Below are positions 43,880-54,145 of a DNA stretch of 64,000 nt, piece after piece. Source of the DNA: Argyresthia goedartella (Eukaryota > Arthropoda > Insecta > Lepidoptera > Argyresthiidae); assembly GCA_949825045.1 (NCBI GenBank), contig OX463815.1, positions 33,471,356 to 33,535,355 on the forward strand, given 5' to 3'. The position numbers and the translations under genes are program-made. Numbering within the stretch: position 1 is the first letter of the stretch; each line of letters starts with the position of its first letter. The notes under the pieces were generated by a model. That model saw only the letters and a program-made list of their open reading frames with translations, did not search any database and was not told the origin of the DNA.

Positions 43880-44124
43880 TTTGTAATCTGAGTGACGCAA
43901 GAAAAAAAACAATTGAGGAAAAAACAAATGAATTATAATTTTAGAAAAACACAAATACATGAGTAAATAGCTGCATAAATTTGAATTTGGAATTGCTAAC
44001 CATAGAGGAGATATTTGAGATCAAAGTGGCCAGTACGGCGAAACGCCAATTTCATATGTAAGGACCTAATAATTATTATTTATGAATCAGCCTGTCGTAA
44101 TCACATAATAAATTTAACAAATTA

Positions 44125-44400
44125 ATGTCACCACTGACAGGCAAAGGCCTTTACCCAGTTACGAGTAAGATTAAGCCATACTTCAGCACACTGGCTCAGT
44201 GCGGGTTTTTGGAGGGGTTTTACGACCACAAACTCGTAGCGATAGTAGCCGGGACCTGCTTTTTGGCCTGTCATCCGAAGCACTGCATGTCCGGTAATGT
44301 ACTTATGATAAATTAATTGTCTCATTGGTACAAGGTCAGGATTCGAACCTGTGTGAGAAACAAGCGTGTGAAATACATTAGACCACGGAGCTCTTTTTTT
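44125..44400 (-). mobile_element. tRNA-derived SINE (minus)
   Basis: In minus reading it starts with GCTCCGTGGTCTAATG (box A-like) and CAGGTTCGAATCCTGAC (box B). It continues with a body containing GACAGGCCAAAAAGCAGG, a GGCTACTATCGC word and CTGAGCCAGTGTGCTGAAG, much of which recurs in the longer copy at 61040-61490. Confidence 0.78.
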
Positions 44401-44524
44401 AATAACATAGTTAAATTTGAACAAAAAGTGTCCCTACTTTTTGAACAAGTTTCATTATGAAACAAATTTGATGAGACCAACTTTACTATTGACTTATAGT
44501 CAGTAGCCTTATTTCTGATATCAT

Positions 44525-45065
44525 TCATAATTTCATAATTTCTTTATTGCACACAAATAATTATATTGACAAGATATACATTAAAATAGTGTACAAAGGC
44601 GAGCTTATCTCTAACAAGAGATCTCTTCCAGCAAACCATGTCAGGATGAGATAGGTTAATCTCAGAGCGCGGGTAGACCTATGTGTACAACATACCTTAA
44701 ATTACAACTCAATAAACTACACACATAAAATGTACATCCTAAATATAAATAAATATTAAATATATATATATAAATATATAAATACATAAATACTACCTAT
44801 ATTTCTAAAGAGATAGGAAGTGCATAAGCACTTTTAAAAGGAAGTGCATAAGCATCTTTAAAAGTCGCGTGAATAATCACGCGACTTTTAAAGATATTGA
44901 GAGTAAGACTTTCCCTGATGGTGCAGGGGAGTGCATTCCACAACCGAATAGCCCGGAGTCTATACCCCTGCTCGTAGGATGCGGTGTTATGTTGTGGGGT
45001 CGTAACCATGGAAACTGCGTGGGTCCTCCGAGGCCCCCGAGATCATTCGCAACACCAGTCAAATA
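44525..45065 (-). pseudogene. LINE F 3' end: last RT codons and 3' UTR
   Basis: Minus reading from 45009 gives TTPQHNTASYEQGYRLRAIR, then LWNALPCTIRESLTLNIFKS, the extreme C-terminus of a CR1-like RT (compare LWNELSCTIRDSPSLNIF at 54.8 kb). The 3' UTR follows, with GTTTGCTGGAAGAGATCTC, AGATAAGCTCGCCTTTGTAC and the tail GTGTGCAATAAAGAAAT. A 19-bp inverted duplication has disrupted the last codons. Confidence 0.8.
44854..44895. repeat. perfect 19-bp inverted repeat, 4-nt loop
   Basis: ATCTTTAAAAGTCGCGTGA, then ATAA, then its exact complement. It lies at the end of the LINE F coding region. A short direct repeat (GGAAGTGCATAAGCA) lies just to the left. Confidence 0.93.
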
Positions 45066-45159
45066 AAAAAATCAACCAATCAAAATACGATTGAATCTGT
45101 CTTTCTAGCAATGTGATTGGTCCATTTCAATTTCGCATTGCGACTGAATTCAGGAATAC

Positions 45160-45277
45160 TAACTATGGCTACAGGTATAACATACTCGGTCTATAAGTAT
45201 GTGTATCATTGTCTAGTACCCAAGATACAGGGAATCCTAGTTTGGGGCTAGATCAATGTGTGTAAATAGTGTCCAAG

Positions 45278-45310
<33 letters not shown>
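45160..45310 (+). mobile_element. 3' end of a SINE with (ATT)n tail
   Basis: GTATCATTGTCTAGTACCCA, CCTAGTTTGGGGCTAGATCA and TGTGTAAATAGTGTCC, then about nine ATT units. This is the 3' portion of the SINE type whose head is seen at 18837 and 19837. Confidence 0.65.
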
Positions 45311-45311
<1 letters not shown>

Positions 45312-46750
45312 GCATCAAAGTCGCTCTGATCGAATGGATTTCACTTTGAAAGTTGTTCAGAATAATATCCCTGAGAACCCGTTTAAATATGGCCTGTCTG
45401 TACACCCTGTAGTACAGCTGTCTTCCCCCACCCTTTCGTACCGGGCTTCAATCTAAACTTAGCCCTGGTACAGAATTATTTATTTTCAATCTGGTTGGGT
45501 TATTTTACCTGTATCAGAACCCAATTTGTGTCGAAGGATGACCCTTTTTAGGTGTACTGTGAAAGCTTATGGATAAATGTACAGGTAGGTACCGTCGACA
45601 TGCTAAGCTGATGTGATAACATTTGTTGGTATGTTTGAGATATCGGCCTAGGCGGCTTACTGCTGCTTGGTATAAGAATGATTGTATTCTTTAATCGAAT
45701 CTTTAGCTCTAGCTTTAACGGTTCGTTCGATCAATCAACAGTAGGCTTTATCTGTGAATAAATGAAATAGATAAGAAAAATGTACCCAGTTAACATGTTC
45801 TTCAATATGCGTGAGAACAATATTAGTTTGAAAATTTTTAAGGTATCTTGTACCACTTTTGCTAAATTTACATCATTAATATATATTGACCGGTGCTAAA
45901 TCGATTCAAGTCGCAAATCGTGTTTAGTGATAGTGGTACAAGTCACCCTAAGACTTTTTAACCATAAATTTATTTTCATTGTAAATGTTGCCCGTACTGA
46001 AAATTTTATAAATTATAATTCCTTTCAAGGCTATAGAAACAGAAAGTGGGTCATGAGTTATGTGGCGTCTAAGCATTCTTATTGCTTAACCTACCTATGG
46101 AAGTATCTAAGCAACAAGTACAAGTTAAATCATTTCCTTTTAGAAATAAATGCTCACCTTTGCATATTGTTCTTGTTATATTTCATATTGTGTTTTCTGT
46201 GCAATAAAGATTTATTATTATAATTATTATTATATAAATAAATGAAAAATAATAATAAAAAAAAATACAGTCCTAAAAAATCTAAATCCTTCTAAATAAA
46301 ACAGCCCAATACTATACCGAAATCCCTCCAAATCATTTCATCCATCCCGCTACTAAAACTTTAATCAGACACCTAAAAGCACGTACGCAAAGCTTTTACG
46401 GGCCTCACTCAAATACATTATTCATTCTCGCTTACATTAGCATTCCAAGGGGAATATTACGTGGATTAGTGCCACCTGTAATAGTGCTGAGTGGTGTTAG
46501 TTTAATACTTCAGGAACTACGTTTCTGGTTAATTAAGCGGAGTTATGGTAGAGTTACTGTGAACTCCATAAATGTCAGTTTAAGGCCCTCTGCACACGGA
46601 GGATTCGCATATTCCATATAATTTCTAAACGTGTCGAATCTTTATGTGCTTCTACACCGCTTCTTCTTATTGAAATACCAGTGTGAATAAATCCTTACCT
46701 TAAGTACAGAATGCCAAACCTCTAGATAGTCCTTCAGGACTAACTTAACT
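45311..46750. other. no recognisable feature
   Basis: AT-rich sequence with no confident coding frame. A 98-codon frame at 45927-46223 has no family resemblance and poor composition for a gene. Confidence 0.5.
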
Positions 46751-46754
46751 TCAG

Positions 46755-47110
46755 TTAATAATAATAATAATAATAATAATATTTATTTATTTCAGATATA
46801 CATCCATAATTAAACACGGTAAAATGAAAAATAAATTGAAATAATGACACAAAACAAAAAAAAATTAATTGGTAACAGAAAACAAGATCTAAGTATGTAA
46901 GTTAAGTTAAGTTAATGCCGCGATTGGCGTCGCAATAACCAAAGACACACGTGGCAACTTTAGAGCAAATGAGGCGTTTTGTGCGAGCTGTAGGTAGGGT
47001 GGTTAAGGTTTAGGGCTCCATGCTGTAATAGGGCAGAGAAAGCAAAAGCTATGTAAACTCGTACGTATACGTATTATGTCCGTTTGTTGCCCGTGGTCCC
47101 TGTATGTGAT
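46755..47110 (-). repeat. LINE-type 3' end with (AAT)n tail (minus)
   Basis: (AAT)8 followed by ATTTATTTATTTCAGATATA looks like the reverse of a retroelement tail. The sequence behind it (46910-47070) is GC-richer, with GCCGCGATTGGCGTCGC and GTGGCAACTTTAGAGCAAAT, and resembles decayed LINE C-terminal codons or 3' UTR. Confidence 0.45.
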
Positions 47111-47139
47111 GTTGATGTTACCCCACCAAATTGAAAATA

Positions 47140-47700
47140 CCGACTCATCATAGCTATGGCCAGACCTTGTTTGACCTACTCAGCATCTGTTTGCGGTAGC
47201 ACGTGCGCCACAAATCAACTAAAACTGCAAGTCATTTAAAACTGAGCACCTACCATTGGACTTCAGACTTGTCGGAATTGATGTGGTTAAGAAAGCAGTG
47301 CTTGCCATTTGGTCCAAAGCTTGCGAGGCGATAATATCTTTGACGACGTGACGATAATTAACATAAGATCACCATACCTCAAAGACCAACTAATTCACCT
47401 AAGATCACCATACCTCAAAAGCCAACCAACAAAACAGTCCACTCTCACAGTTACCAATATAGTGGAGTAACTTACACGCGAGTCGGGTACACGTGTGAAC
47501 AGATACAATGCACTGCTTCGCTCGTCTACTAGGTACGTGATCGCCAAACACTTCAACTGGGGAGGACACATCGACAGAGTATGCCAAAAATGACTACTGT
47601 AATAAAAAAAACGCCAAAAACGACTACTTTAATAAAAAACCGAATGCCATTCCCGACTAGGCTACTTTATTTAAAGCTCTTGCCGAGTCAATAGAGTCGT
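47140..47700 (+). pseudogene. decayed LINE C-terminal region
   Basis: Plus reading near 47157-47250 gives MARPCLTYSASVCGSTCATN and LKLQV, like the RPLLTYAxxVWG region after the RT of Jockey-type LINEs. Near 47560 an NWGGHIDRVCQK word appears. A 38-bp tandem duplication (AAGATCACCATACCTCAAA at 47363 and 47401) lies inside. Too broken for further placement. Confidence 0.45.
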
Positions 47701-47799
47701 ATGGACTTTCCAGTGATGGGCTTTCATTTGATACATACCTAAAGAATATATATAGGTACAACCTACAACTCAAAAGTCTAATACTAATAGTCTCACCAC

Positions 47800-47940
47800 A
47801 ATAGTAGTTTATGTGACTGATACATAATAGAGGGCACTAAAACTCGAAACATGCAACGAGCCGAAGGCGAGTTTCATAATAATATCACTCGAGAGTTTTA
47901 ATGGCTAATTATGATAAAATAATTATATATTAAATAATTA
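47800..47940. mobile_element. fold-back MITE family H, third copy
   Basis: ACAATAGTAGTTTATGTGAC, then AACGAGCCGAAGGCGAGTTT and ATAATATCACTCGAGAGTTT, then ATGGCTAATTATG. Same order as at 20062-20165, and again directly left of a family M element. Confidence 0.65.
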
Positions 47941-47945
47941 TACAC

Positions 47946-48112
47946 TAGTTTATCTACACACATATCATAAGCTTTATTTGATGTGTTCAGAAACCGCATG
48001 TTCGACTGGCATGGTGGTATTGATAATTGATATGCACTTGGTTAGCTTGCTCAGTAGTACCAACTTCAAAACTAGGGGCGGCACGCAGGCGTGCGTAGGC
48101 GTTCGAAATTTG
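47946..48112. mobile_element. MITE family M copy 2, left part
   Basis: It starts with the M inverted end TATCTACACACATATCATA and follows copy 1 through CTAGGGGCGGCACGCAGGCG to GCGTTCGAAATTTG, where LINE C begins. The right part is at 52031-52166. Confidence 0.75.
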
Positions 48113-48627
48113 TGTCGTACACGGAGGTGTGGAGGGGCAATGTGACTCAGGACGGGCAGCCAATGAGTAGGAGTCGATTTAACGGTACCGGAGATACAGC
48201 GCATGGTGTCATTTAGCTTGGCGTCCAGTTTGTCTACATGGGCACTGTTCAGCCAAACCGGGGCACCTTACTCGGCAGCGGAGTAGACCAGGGATATGCC
48301 GGATGTACGCAGAGTTTATGGATAATGCAGCCTTTTGTGATAACTTCGAAAGGTGCTCCCTATAAGTCAGGAACCTATCGAGGGTGAATCCAAGATACTT
48401 TGGGCAGGGGCTGTACTTAAGAATCTGGCCGTTGAAAGGGATTTGTGGGATAGTTTGCCGCCTTATTGTTTAGATGGAAGCATGACACCTCCGTCTTGCT
48501 TTCACTGGGAATTAGGCGCCAGGATTTCAGGTAGTATCCCATGATTTCCAGGTCGGTGGCCAAGACCGATTCTCCCATGCTGAAATCTCTGCTCTGCGTG
48601 ACGAGCGTGATGTCATCGGCGTATATA
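48113..48627 (-). pseudogene. LINE C RT after the mariner: YADD box and C-terminal region
   Basis: Directly beyond the mariner the minus frame reads YADDITLVTQSRDFSMGESV and then LATDLEIMGYYLKSW. It continues in a shifted frame with FNGQILKYSPCPKYLGFTLD and an FLTYREHLSKLSQK word, ending at the MITE junction. Small frameshifts occur between these parts. Confidence 0.8.
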
Positions 48628-49936
48628 CATAGTCAGGTCATAAGTTCTGTCACATGTGCAATATGAAATAATTTAGACATGTTTATTATTTATGTAAACA
48701 TTTATATAGCAAAATGAACTTAATAAAACATAGATTCTTATGGTAATAAAGTTTATTCAAAATGACCCCCGCGATTTTGAATACAGGCCTTTATTCTGCG
48801 CGGCCAGTCGTCTATCGCAGCATGAACGAGGTCCATGTCAATATCGGCGGCTGCCTTAATCAAGGATGCCTTGAATGACTCCAAATCAGGATGCGGCTTT
48901 GAGCAGGCCTTTTCCTCCAAGTGTTGCCATATCTTGTAATCTAACGGACTCAAATCTGGACTGGAGGAGGGCCAGTCTTCGTGCCGTATGAAGTCGATTT
49001 CACGCGCCGCCAGCCAGTTTTGTGGGCTTTTCGCTCTATGAGCTGGCGCAGAATCTTGTTGGAATATCCAGTGCCTGTTATTAAACATGGTGTGAGAAAC
49101 AGGTTCCACAAGGTTCTTGAGGACTGTATTTTGATACAAAACTGCATTCGTTTTTACGCCTTTCTCACAAAAATGTACCTGAGTTAAGCCCCAATAAGAG
49201 ACTCCCAACCAAACCATGAGCGAGGATGGAAAATGACCTCGTTGGACACACGGAATACGGTTGCTCGCTTCTTCACTGCTGTGTGCGTACACCTTATCAT
49301 TTTGTTTGTTGTAGCTCTCTTCCACGGTGAAAATTTTTTCATCCGAAAAAGGAATTTCCCGATGCTTTTTTCCCGCGTACCGCTTCAACAAAGCGCGGCA
49401 TCTCTTCAGTCTCAGGTCCATTAAACGAGCGTCCAAACGATGTCCTGTTTTTTTTTGATACGCACTAAGCCCTAAGTCTTCATTTAATACCCTTTTCACC
49501 GAGGTCCTGCTTAACCCCATCTGAAGGGCCAACAGTTTCTGCTTACGTATGGGATTTCTTTGAATTTGCACCTTCACAGCTTTTATCACTGCTGGAGTCC
49601 TAACAGAGCGAGGGCGACCACTTCTTGACCTGTCATCTACACTAGAGTCTTCATTGTATCGTTTTATGGTACGATAAACGAATCTTTTGGTTATATTCAA
49701 ATTTTTCAGTAAGTCCAAAATCAGAATTGGCGCGTAACCGCAACGATGCAACGCAATAACTGCGACACGGTCTTCTTTAAGTGTCCACTCCATATTTAAA
49801 AATGAGGAAAATTCTTAAAAGTACACATTTTTATTTTCATGAAAAATTCGAAATTCGAATTCAATAAACTTTTTTGTGGCCAGCGTTCTAAATTCAAAAG
49901 TTTTTATTGTGTGACAGAACTTATGACCTGACTGTG
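48628..49936 (-). mobile_element. DD37D mariner, copy 2, apparently complete
   Basis: TA duplications at 48626-48627 and 49937-49938 flank 1309 bp with inverted ends CATAGTCAGGTCATAAGTTC on the left and its near complement on the right (the last bases read CACAGTCAGGTC inward). The transposase frame is open end to end. It sits inside LINE C, two codons before the YADD box. Confidence 0.94.
48753..49793 (-). CDS. mariner DD37D (maT-type) transposase, intact
   Basis: The 346-codon frame begins MEWTLKEDRVAVIALHRCGY, a helix-turn-helix start with the Met at the expected place. A second DNA-binding segment is seen at 28-50 (NLNITKRFVYRTIKRYN), followed by GRPRS at 59-63 as the linker. The catalytic Asp residues are at about 151 (FSDEKIFTV), 247 (FQQDSAPAH) and 285 (PDLSPLDY). 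The last two are separated by 37 residues, the mark of the DD37D/maT group known from Bombyx and nematodes. The enzyme would bind the inverted ends and move the element between TA sites. No stop or frameshift is visible, so it could be functional and could also mobilise copy 1 at 5353-6612. Confidence 0.93.
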   Translation of the reverse strand: MEWTLKEDRVAVIALHRCGYAPILILDLLKNLNITKRFVYRTIKRYNEDSSVDDRSRSGRPRSVRTPAVIKAVKVQIQRNPIRKQKLLALQMGLSRTSVKRVLNEDLGLSAYQKKTGHRLDARLMDLRLKRCRALLKRYAGKKHREIPFSDEKIFTVEESYNKQNDKVYAHSSEEASNRIPCVQRGHFPSSLMVWLGVSYWGLTQVHFCEKGVKTNAVLYQNTVLKNLVEPVSHTMFNNRHWIFQQDSAPAHRAKSPQNWLAAREIDFIRHEDWPSSSPDLSPLDYKIWQHLEEKACSKPHPDLESFKASLIKAAADIDMDLVHAAIDDWPRRIKACIQNRGGHFE

Positions 49937-49938
49937 TA

Positions 49939-51902
49939 AATTTAATACCATTAGTTTGAGGGAGGTCGTGGATATAGTGGTAAAAGAGTTGAGGGGCCAG
50001 CACTGAACCTTGTGGTAGTCCGTTGTTTAGTATTCTAGTGCGGCTTTTGGCGTTTCCTAGGTGGACTTTGAATTGGCGTTCGGTCAGCATGCTTGAGATA
50101 AGGTTTGCTATCTCTCTACTTGGAATGGCGGTCAGGATTTTGTAGACGAGGCCTTGTCTCCAGACAGTGTCTTAGGCTGCCGTTAGGTCTATGAAAACCG
50201 CGGTGGACTTAAGCTGCTTTTGAAAACCGAACTTAATATAGCTGGTGAGTGATAGGACCTGGTCTGTGCAGTTTCTACCTCTTCGAAAGCCGGCTTGCTC
50301 TGGCGGTGTGACTGCTTCAATGTATGGTTCAATTCTGCCAAGCAGGACTCTTTCCAGCAGTTTGTAGACGCAACTGAGAAGTGCTATGGGACGGTAGTTT
50401 TCCGGCAATTGTTCTGTTTTTCCAGGTTTGAGTGTTGCTATTACTTTAGCTATCTTAAATTGTTTGGGGAGTATATTGTATGCTAGGATGTCAGAGAACA
50501 GGGCGGTAGTCCAGCTTACTGCGGCATGTCCCATGTGTTTGAGGAATTCATAGAAGATCTTGTCAGGCCCGGCAGCCTTGTTATTTTTCAGGAGCTTGAT
50601 TCCGTTGATTACTTCGCCTATCCCGAAAGGTCTGGAGAGGTGTGGGTTTGAGGGTGCACACTCTTTGAGGCTCTTAAGACTCCTTTTGATCTTTTTGGTG
50701 AAAATCTTATCGCGTTTGGCTCGGGTTACCTGAACCATTCGAGCTGCTATGGCGTCGGGACTTGTGCCTTTGCACACATTCTGCGTGTGGTGTTTGCCTG
50801 TTAGGCTATTCAACGTTTTCCAGGCTTTGCGACTGGATTTTCTGTAGTCCATTTGTTCTACCACAGTCTTCCACTTCTCTTTTCTGTGGGAATCGAGAGC
50901 CTGAAGTAGTTATGAACCTTTATTGTGGTCTCCTGTGTTTTTGTACTCCCTATATAGGTCTTCGCTTTCGGCATTCCAACCTGGGATATATTCTTTCCTG
51001 AAGCCTCTGGGTATGGTTTTCTTGGCTGTTCGGATGATTATGTTGATAAATTTGTCGTAGTTTGCGACGGTCGGCTCAAGGTCCGCGGATAGTAGGTCTG
51101 AGTCGAGCTTCTCCTTGAAACCCTCCCAATCAGCTTGGTTGAAATTCCACCTTGGTAGAGGCATCGAGTTAGACAGCATGATTTTCAGGCCAACGTCCAG
51201 TATGACAGGTCGGTGTTGGCTATTAGGGAAGACAGGCAGGACTAGACGGGTTAAAGGTAGGGGTTGGTCTAGAGAGTCTTTCGATATGAATGTGAGGTCG
51301 GGATTATAGTCTTTTTTCCACCTCGCTGAATGGAAGGTACCCATGTCTTTGGCGTCAAACATTAGGTGAAGGTCGAGGTGTTCCGCCCATTGCACCAGCT
51401 GTTCCCCGTTTTTGTCTGTCTTCTGATACCGCCAGTTAGTGTGATGGCTATTGAAATCACCCATGTAAACACAGGGGTGGGTGTGCTGTGGTGGACTTGA
51501 CTGAGGCCACTTGGCGTTAGGTGGTTTGTAGACATTTATAAGGGTCAAGTCGTCGACTTTTATAGTAATGGTAAAAATCTGGTTGTCAACATTTGCATTT
51601 ATAAGTTGGACACCACTGAGGGAGGATCTCGCGTATGTGGCTATGCCGTATTGGCAGTGATGGAGAGCCTTTACTAAGTTATAACCCAGGAGTTGGCCCC
51701 TCCTATCGAGATCTGTCGTGTCTTTAGTATGTGTTTCTTGAGTGTGTACGATGTCAATCTTTTGGTCGTTTAATGTCCTAATTAAGAAGTCACATTTTGA
51801 AGCGCTTATGCCTTCTATGTTCAGCTGCAGGATGCGGACGGATGGTCCAACATTCTTGGTCGTTTGGCTCTGAGAAGACCCTTTTAGATTTGTAGTAACC
51901 AT
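49939..51902 (-). pseudogene. LINE C ORF2: endonuclease and RT up to the mariner, two TAA stops
   Basis: A single minus frame from the ATG at 51902 carries an APE-type endonuclease (VRILQLNIEGIS, VHTQETH, TLINVYKPPN, VYMGDFNSHHTNW, NSQHRPVIL). After a TAA at 50910-50912 it continues through the linker to the RT (NNKAAGPDKIFYEFL, PENYRPIALLSCVYKLLERV, PPEQAGFRRGRNCTDQ, VFIDLTAA). After a second TAA at 50172-50174, in the position of Tyr before DTVW, it reads NGLPQGSVLAPQLFYHYIHD up to the mariner. The first motif of the RT active site and the endonuclease residues are preserved. Two nonsense codons and the mariner inactivate it. Confidence 0.88.
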
Positions 51903-52030
51903 TTTAAGGTTATGATATCTTCTTAGTGTAGCCTATTTGCCTATGATTTCCAGTTTCACCACCCGGGGGACACGTGCAGGGTTTCGGTGGGTACACTCCT
52001 GCGGACGCGAACTAGAATTGTCCCCCAATG

Positions 52031-52166
52031 ATATGGTCATAATGTATCAATATTAAAATCAAAAATAAGTTTTTAGCACGTAGTATAACATTATGCTGGT
52101 CGTAACGTGCAGTTTTTTTACGCAGTAAACAGGGTTTATGATATGTGTGTAGATAAACACAATTAA
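52031..52166. mobile_element. MITE family M copy 2, right part
   Basis: GATATGGTCATAATGTAT, then AACATTATGCTGGTCGTAAC and the inverted end TATGATATGTGTGTAGATA correspond to the right half of copy 1 (20375-20494). Confidence 0.72.
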
Positions 52167-52169
52167 ATT

Positions 52170-53100
52170 ACTCGGCTGATAATAACGGTTTGTTCACCGT
52201 ACTGTAACATGTTACCGATCCACATTAAATGTAATTATTATATTATTAAGGAACAATATGGTGACATTCATACACAAAAAAACTGTCTTCCATGACATCC
52301 AGACACGAAAGGTGGCAAATAAAGAACTAACACCACCAGAGCTCACAACTCCTCCGGTGAACGAAACACTCAATTTATTATACCACGGTTGCTTAACAGC
52401 CTACCTTCTCATTCAAAAGATACAATCACCCATAATAATTTGGAAATCAAAATATACAATACTTCCTTAGTGCCATGGCTGAAGAACGACCCGAGCTATG
52501 AATGCCTACTAGTTTGCCAGTCTCAAACCGATGTCGACACTTTGTGAAATAAGTGTGAACCCACTAATACTCGTAAACACACGAGTATCACGCACGTATA
52601 TTCCCAGTATCACGCACTAACCTCCATGTCTTTTGTGATGTAAATGATGTATTTTGTAAGCCAGACCAACGACAGGGTTTAGAATTTACGTTCTTTCATG
52701 TTCACCTAACAACACAAAGACTATTCGGGGGCTTCGCTGCGCTCGCCCCCTCTAGTCTTCACCTTATCTACCGCGGTGTTTGCCCTGGTATTTCGTTTCC
52801 AATTCAAGTTTAAAGCACTTCACAATTTAACGGTTTTATTATAAACTAACGCGTCATATCGTAAATAGTACGGTACAGTTTACAATTTATCTATAGTTTG
52901 TAAACTAACGAGAAAAAAACGTTACATTATAAAGTAAAGGTTTTGAAAATCTTAGGGTGACATACAGACTGTACTGTTTGACCTCTGTTTGATAAATAAA
53001 TTTAAAAAATCTGCCTCAAAATGATGAGAAGTATGCTCAACGAGTTTCTTCTAACTATCACACATTTTATAAACTCCTCTCTCTCCAATAGTTCCTTCTG
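52170..53100. other. unassigned, with a short GC hairpin
   Basis: No gene recognised. At 52727-52750 GGGGGCTTCGCTGCGCTCGC followed by CCCC makes a hairpin of a kind often seen in dispersed lepidopteran MITEs. Confidence 0.5.
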
Positions 53101-53103
53101 TGC

Positions 53104-53430
53104 TCACTCTGCTTGCACTGCTTCAGCAGCGCCTTTAACAGCGTCGATTTGGATATCCTCGTTGAGACACTGAAGTCCCTGAATGTATCCTCCGTCTCTG
53201 ATAGCTGGTGGCTGATAGCAACTTATTAAGTCGGAGGTGACTTCAGCAGAGTGGTATTCCCTCTTCTTTATTTTACTCTTTACTGTCTTCATACTCATAC
53301 ATACATGCCCTGCCCGTCCTGCTCGAGAATTCCCTTGACACAACCCGTAACACATAAGAATATCAGCATATTCTTCATTAGAAAACACCGGCATCATGAA
53401 CCAAAATCTCACAATCCAAATCACAAGCAA
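53104..53430 (-). pseudogene. fragment with a transposon-associated N-terminal HTH-like motif
   Basis: The frame includes PVFSNEEYADILMCYGLCQG followed by NSRAGRA. This resembles the helix-turn-helix domain (PNYTxEEYADM-xYGxxxGNxxxA) found at the N-terminus of many arthropod transposon-derived proteins. After that the sequence lacks the usual PNRRxP continuation, and the rest (VTSDLISCYQPPAIRDGGYI) is unknown. The first residues overlap the 20-bp hairpin at 53413-53456. Probably a decayed remnant. Confidence 0.4.
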
Positions 53431-53456
53431 GTTTCGACTTGCTTGTGATTTGGATT
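53413..53456. repeat. perfect 20-bp inverted repeat, TTCG loop
   Basis: AATCCAAATCACAAGCAAGT, then TTCG, then the exact complement. No mismatch in 20 bp. Confidence 0.95.
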
Positions 53457-53719
53457 TGATTGAATCTGTAATAGGACTTCGGTACTAGTTACACAGCCAG
53501 GTCACAGTACAGGGGAAGATTCAAAAGTCCACAAAACAAGCAAAGTCGCGTTGAAAGAAAATGTTAGCTCAGGGAGGAAGGTATTACGGTACGCACAGGA
53601 CAAGTTACGATAGTACGCGTAAGGACCTTGTAAGGACCTATCCGTGGACTATCCAGTCCAGTTATTGACAGACGTCACCTAGAGTACTTAAAATTCAAAT
53701 TTCGAAGAAAACATAATTT

Positions 53720-54145
53720 TCCTTAATTTTATGTCAAAACTTTTCGTCTCGGCCTCATTAATTTTTGGATTATTCTAAATTATAAAACTTTTTCACATCA
53801 GCTGTTCTGTAATGCATTTTCCTCATGAATTGACCTGTTTTGATGTTCATCATCAGAAGTCTACTGCCATTTACAGAAAACCTCATCAAAATCAGTCCAT
53901 TCGTTTGACCACTATTCTTTTTTAAGCAGATAACTTTCGAACGGCTTAACTGATTTTAACAAAACATATCTAAGAACCACCGCAGAGATGTCTTATTTTA
54001 TTTACAGAAAACGGCATCAAAATTCGTCCACCTGTTTGACTTCTAGAGTGCCACGGACAGGCATACAGACAGACAGACCGACAGACTGACAGAAGCTTCA
54101 AACTTATAACACCCCCTTTTGGACATCGGGCGATAAAAATAAAAT
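53720..54145 (+). repeat. dispersed lepidopteran-type repeat with GACAGACAGAC box
   Basis: Words such as ACTGATTTTAACAAAACATA, ACGGCATCAAAATTCGTCCA, the GACAGACAGACCGACAGAC run and CAAACTTATAACACCCCC appear in the order I know from a very common moth and butterfly repeat. No coding capacity. Identification is from memory. Confidence 0.6.

Larger units (their letters stand above)
41980..44069 (-). mobile_element. mariner element (second type), with a 991-bp insert
   Basis: Inverted ends TTAGGTCCTTACATATGAAA (left, from 41980) and its complement ending at 44069 extend for about 30 bp, through ATTGGCGTTT. TA duplications lie at 41978-41979 and 44070-44071. The minus-strand transposase gene is interrupted by a separate insertion at 42291-43281. 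Without it the element is 1099 bp, shorter than the usual 1.3 kb, because of an internal deletion. Confidence 0.9.
48113..52030 (-). mobile_element. LINE C inserted in a MITE, itself split by a mariner
   Basis: Read minus, a short GC-rich leader (GGAGTGTACCCACCGAAACC and following, about 52020-51905) precedes the ORF2 frame from 51902. It continues to the mariner at 49938 and beyond it from 48627 to 48113. The two ends abut the two halves of MITE M. No poly-A tail is seen at 48113, so the 3' end may be truncated or the tail lost. Confidence 0.8.

Noticed and set aside
45927..46223. 98-codon plus-strand frame
   Set aside because: Its hydrophobic, Leu/Phe/Cys-rich end resembles random AT-rich DNA, and there is no family resemblance or start context.
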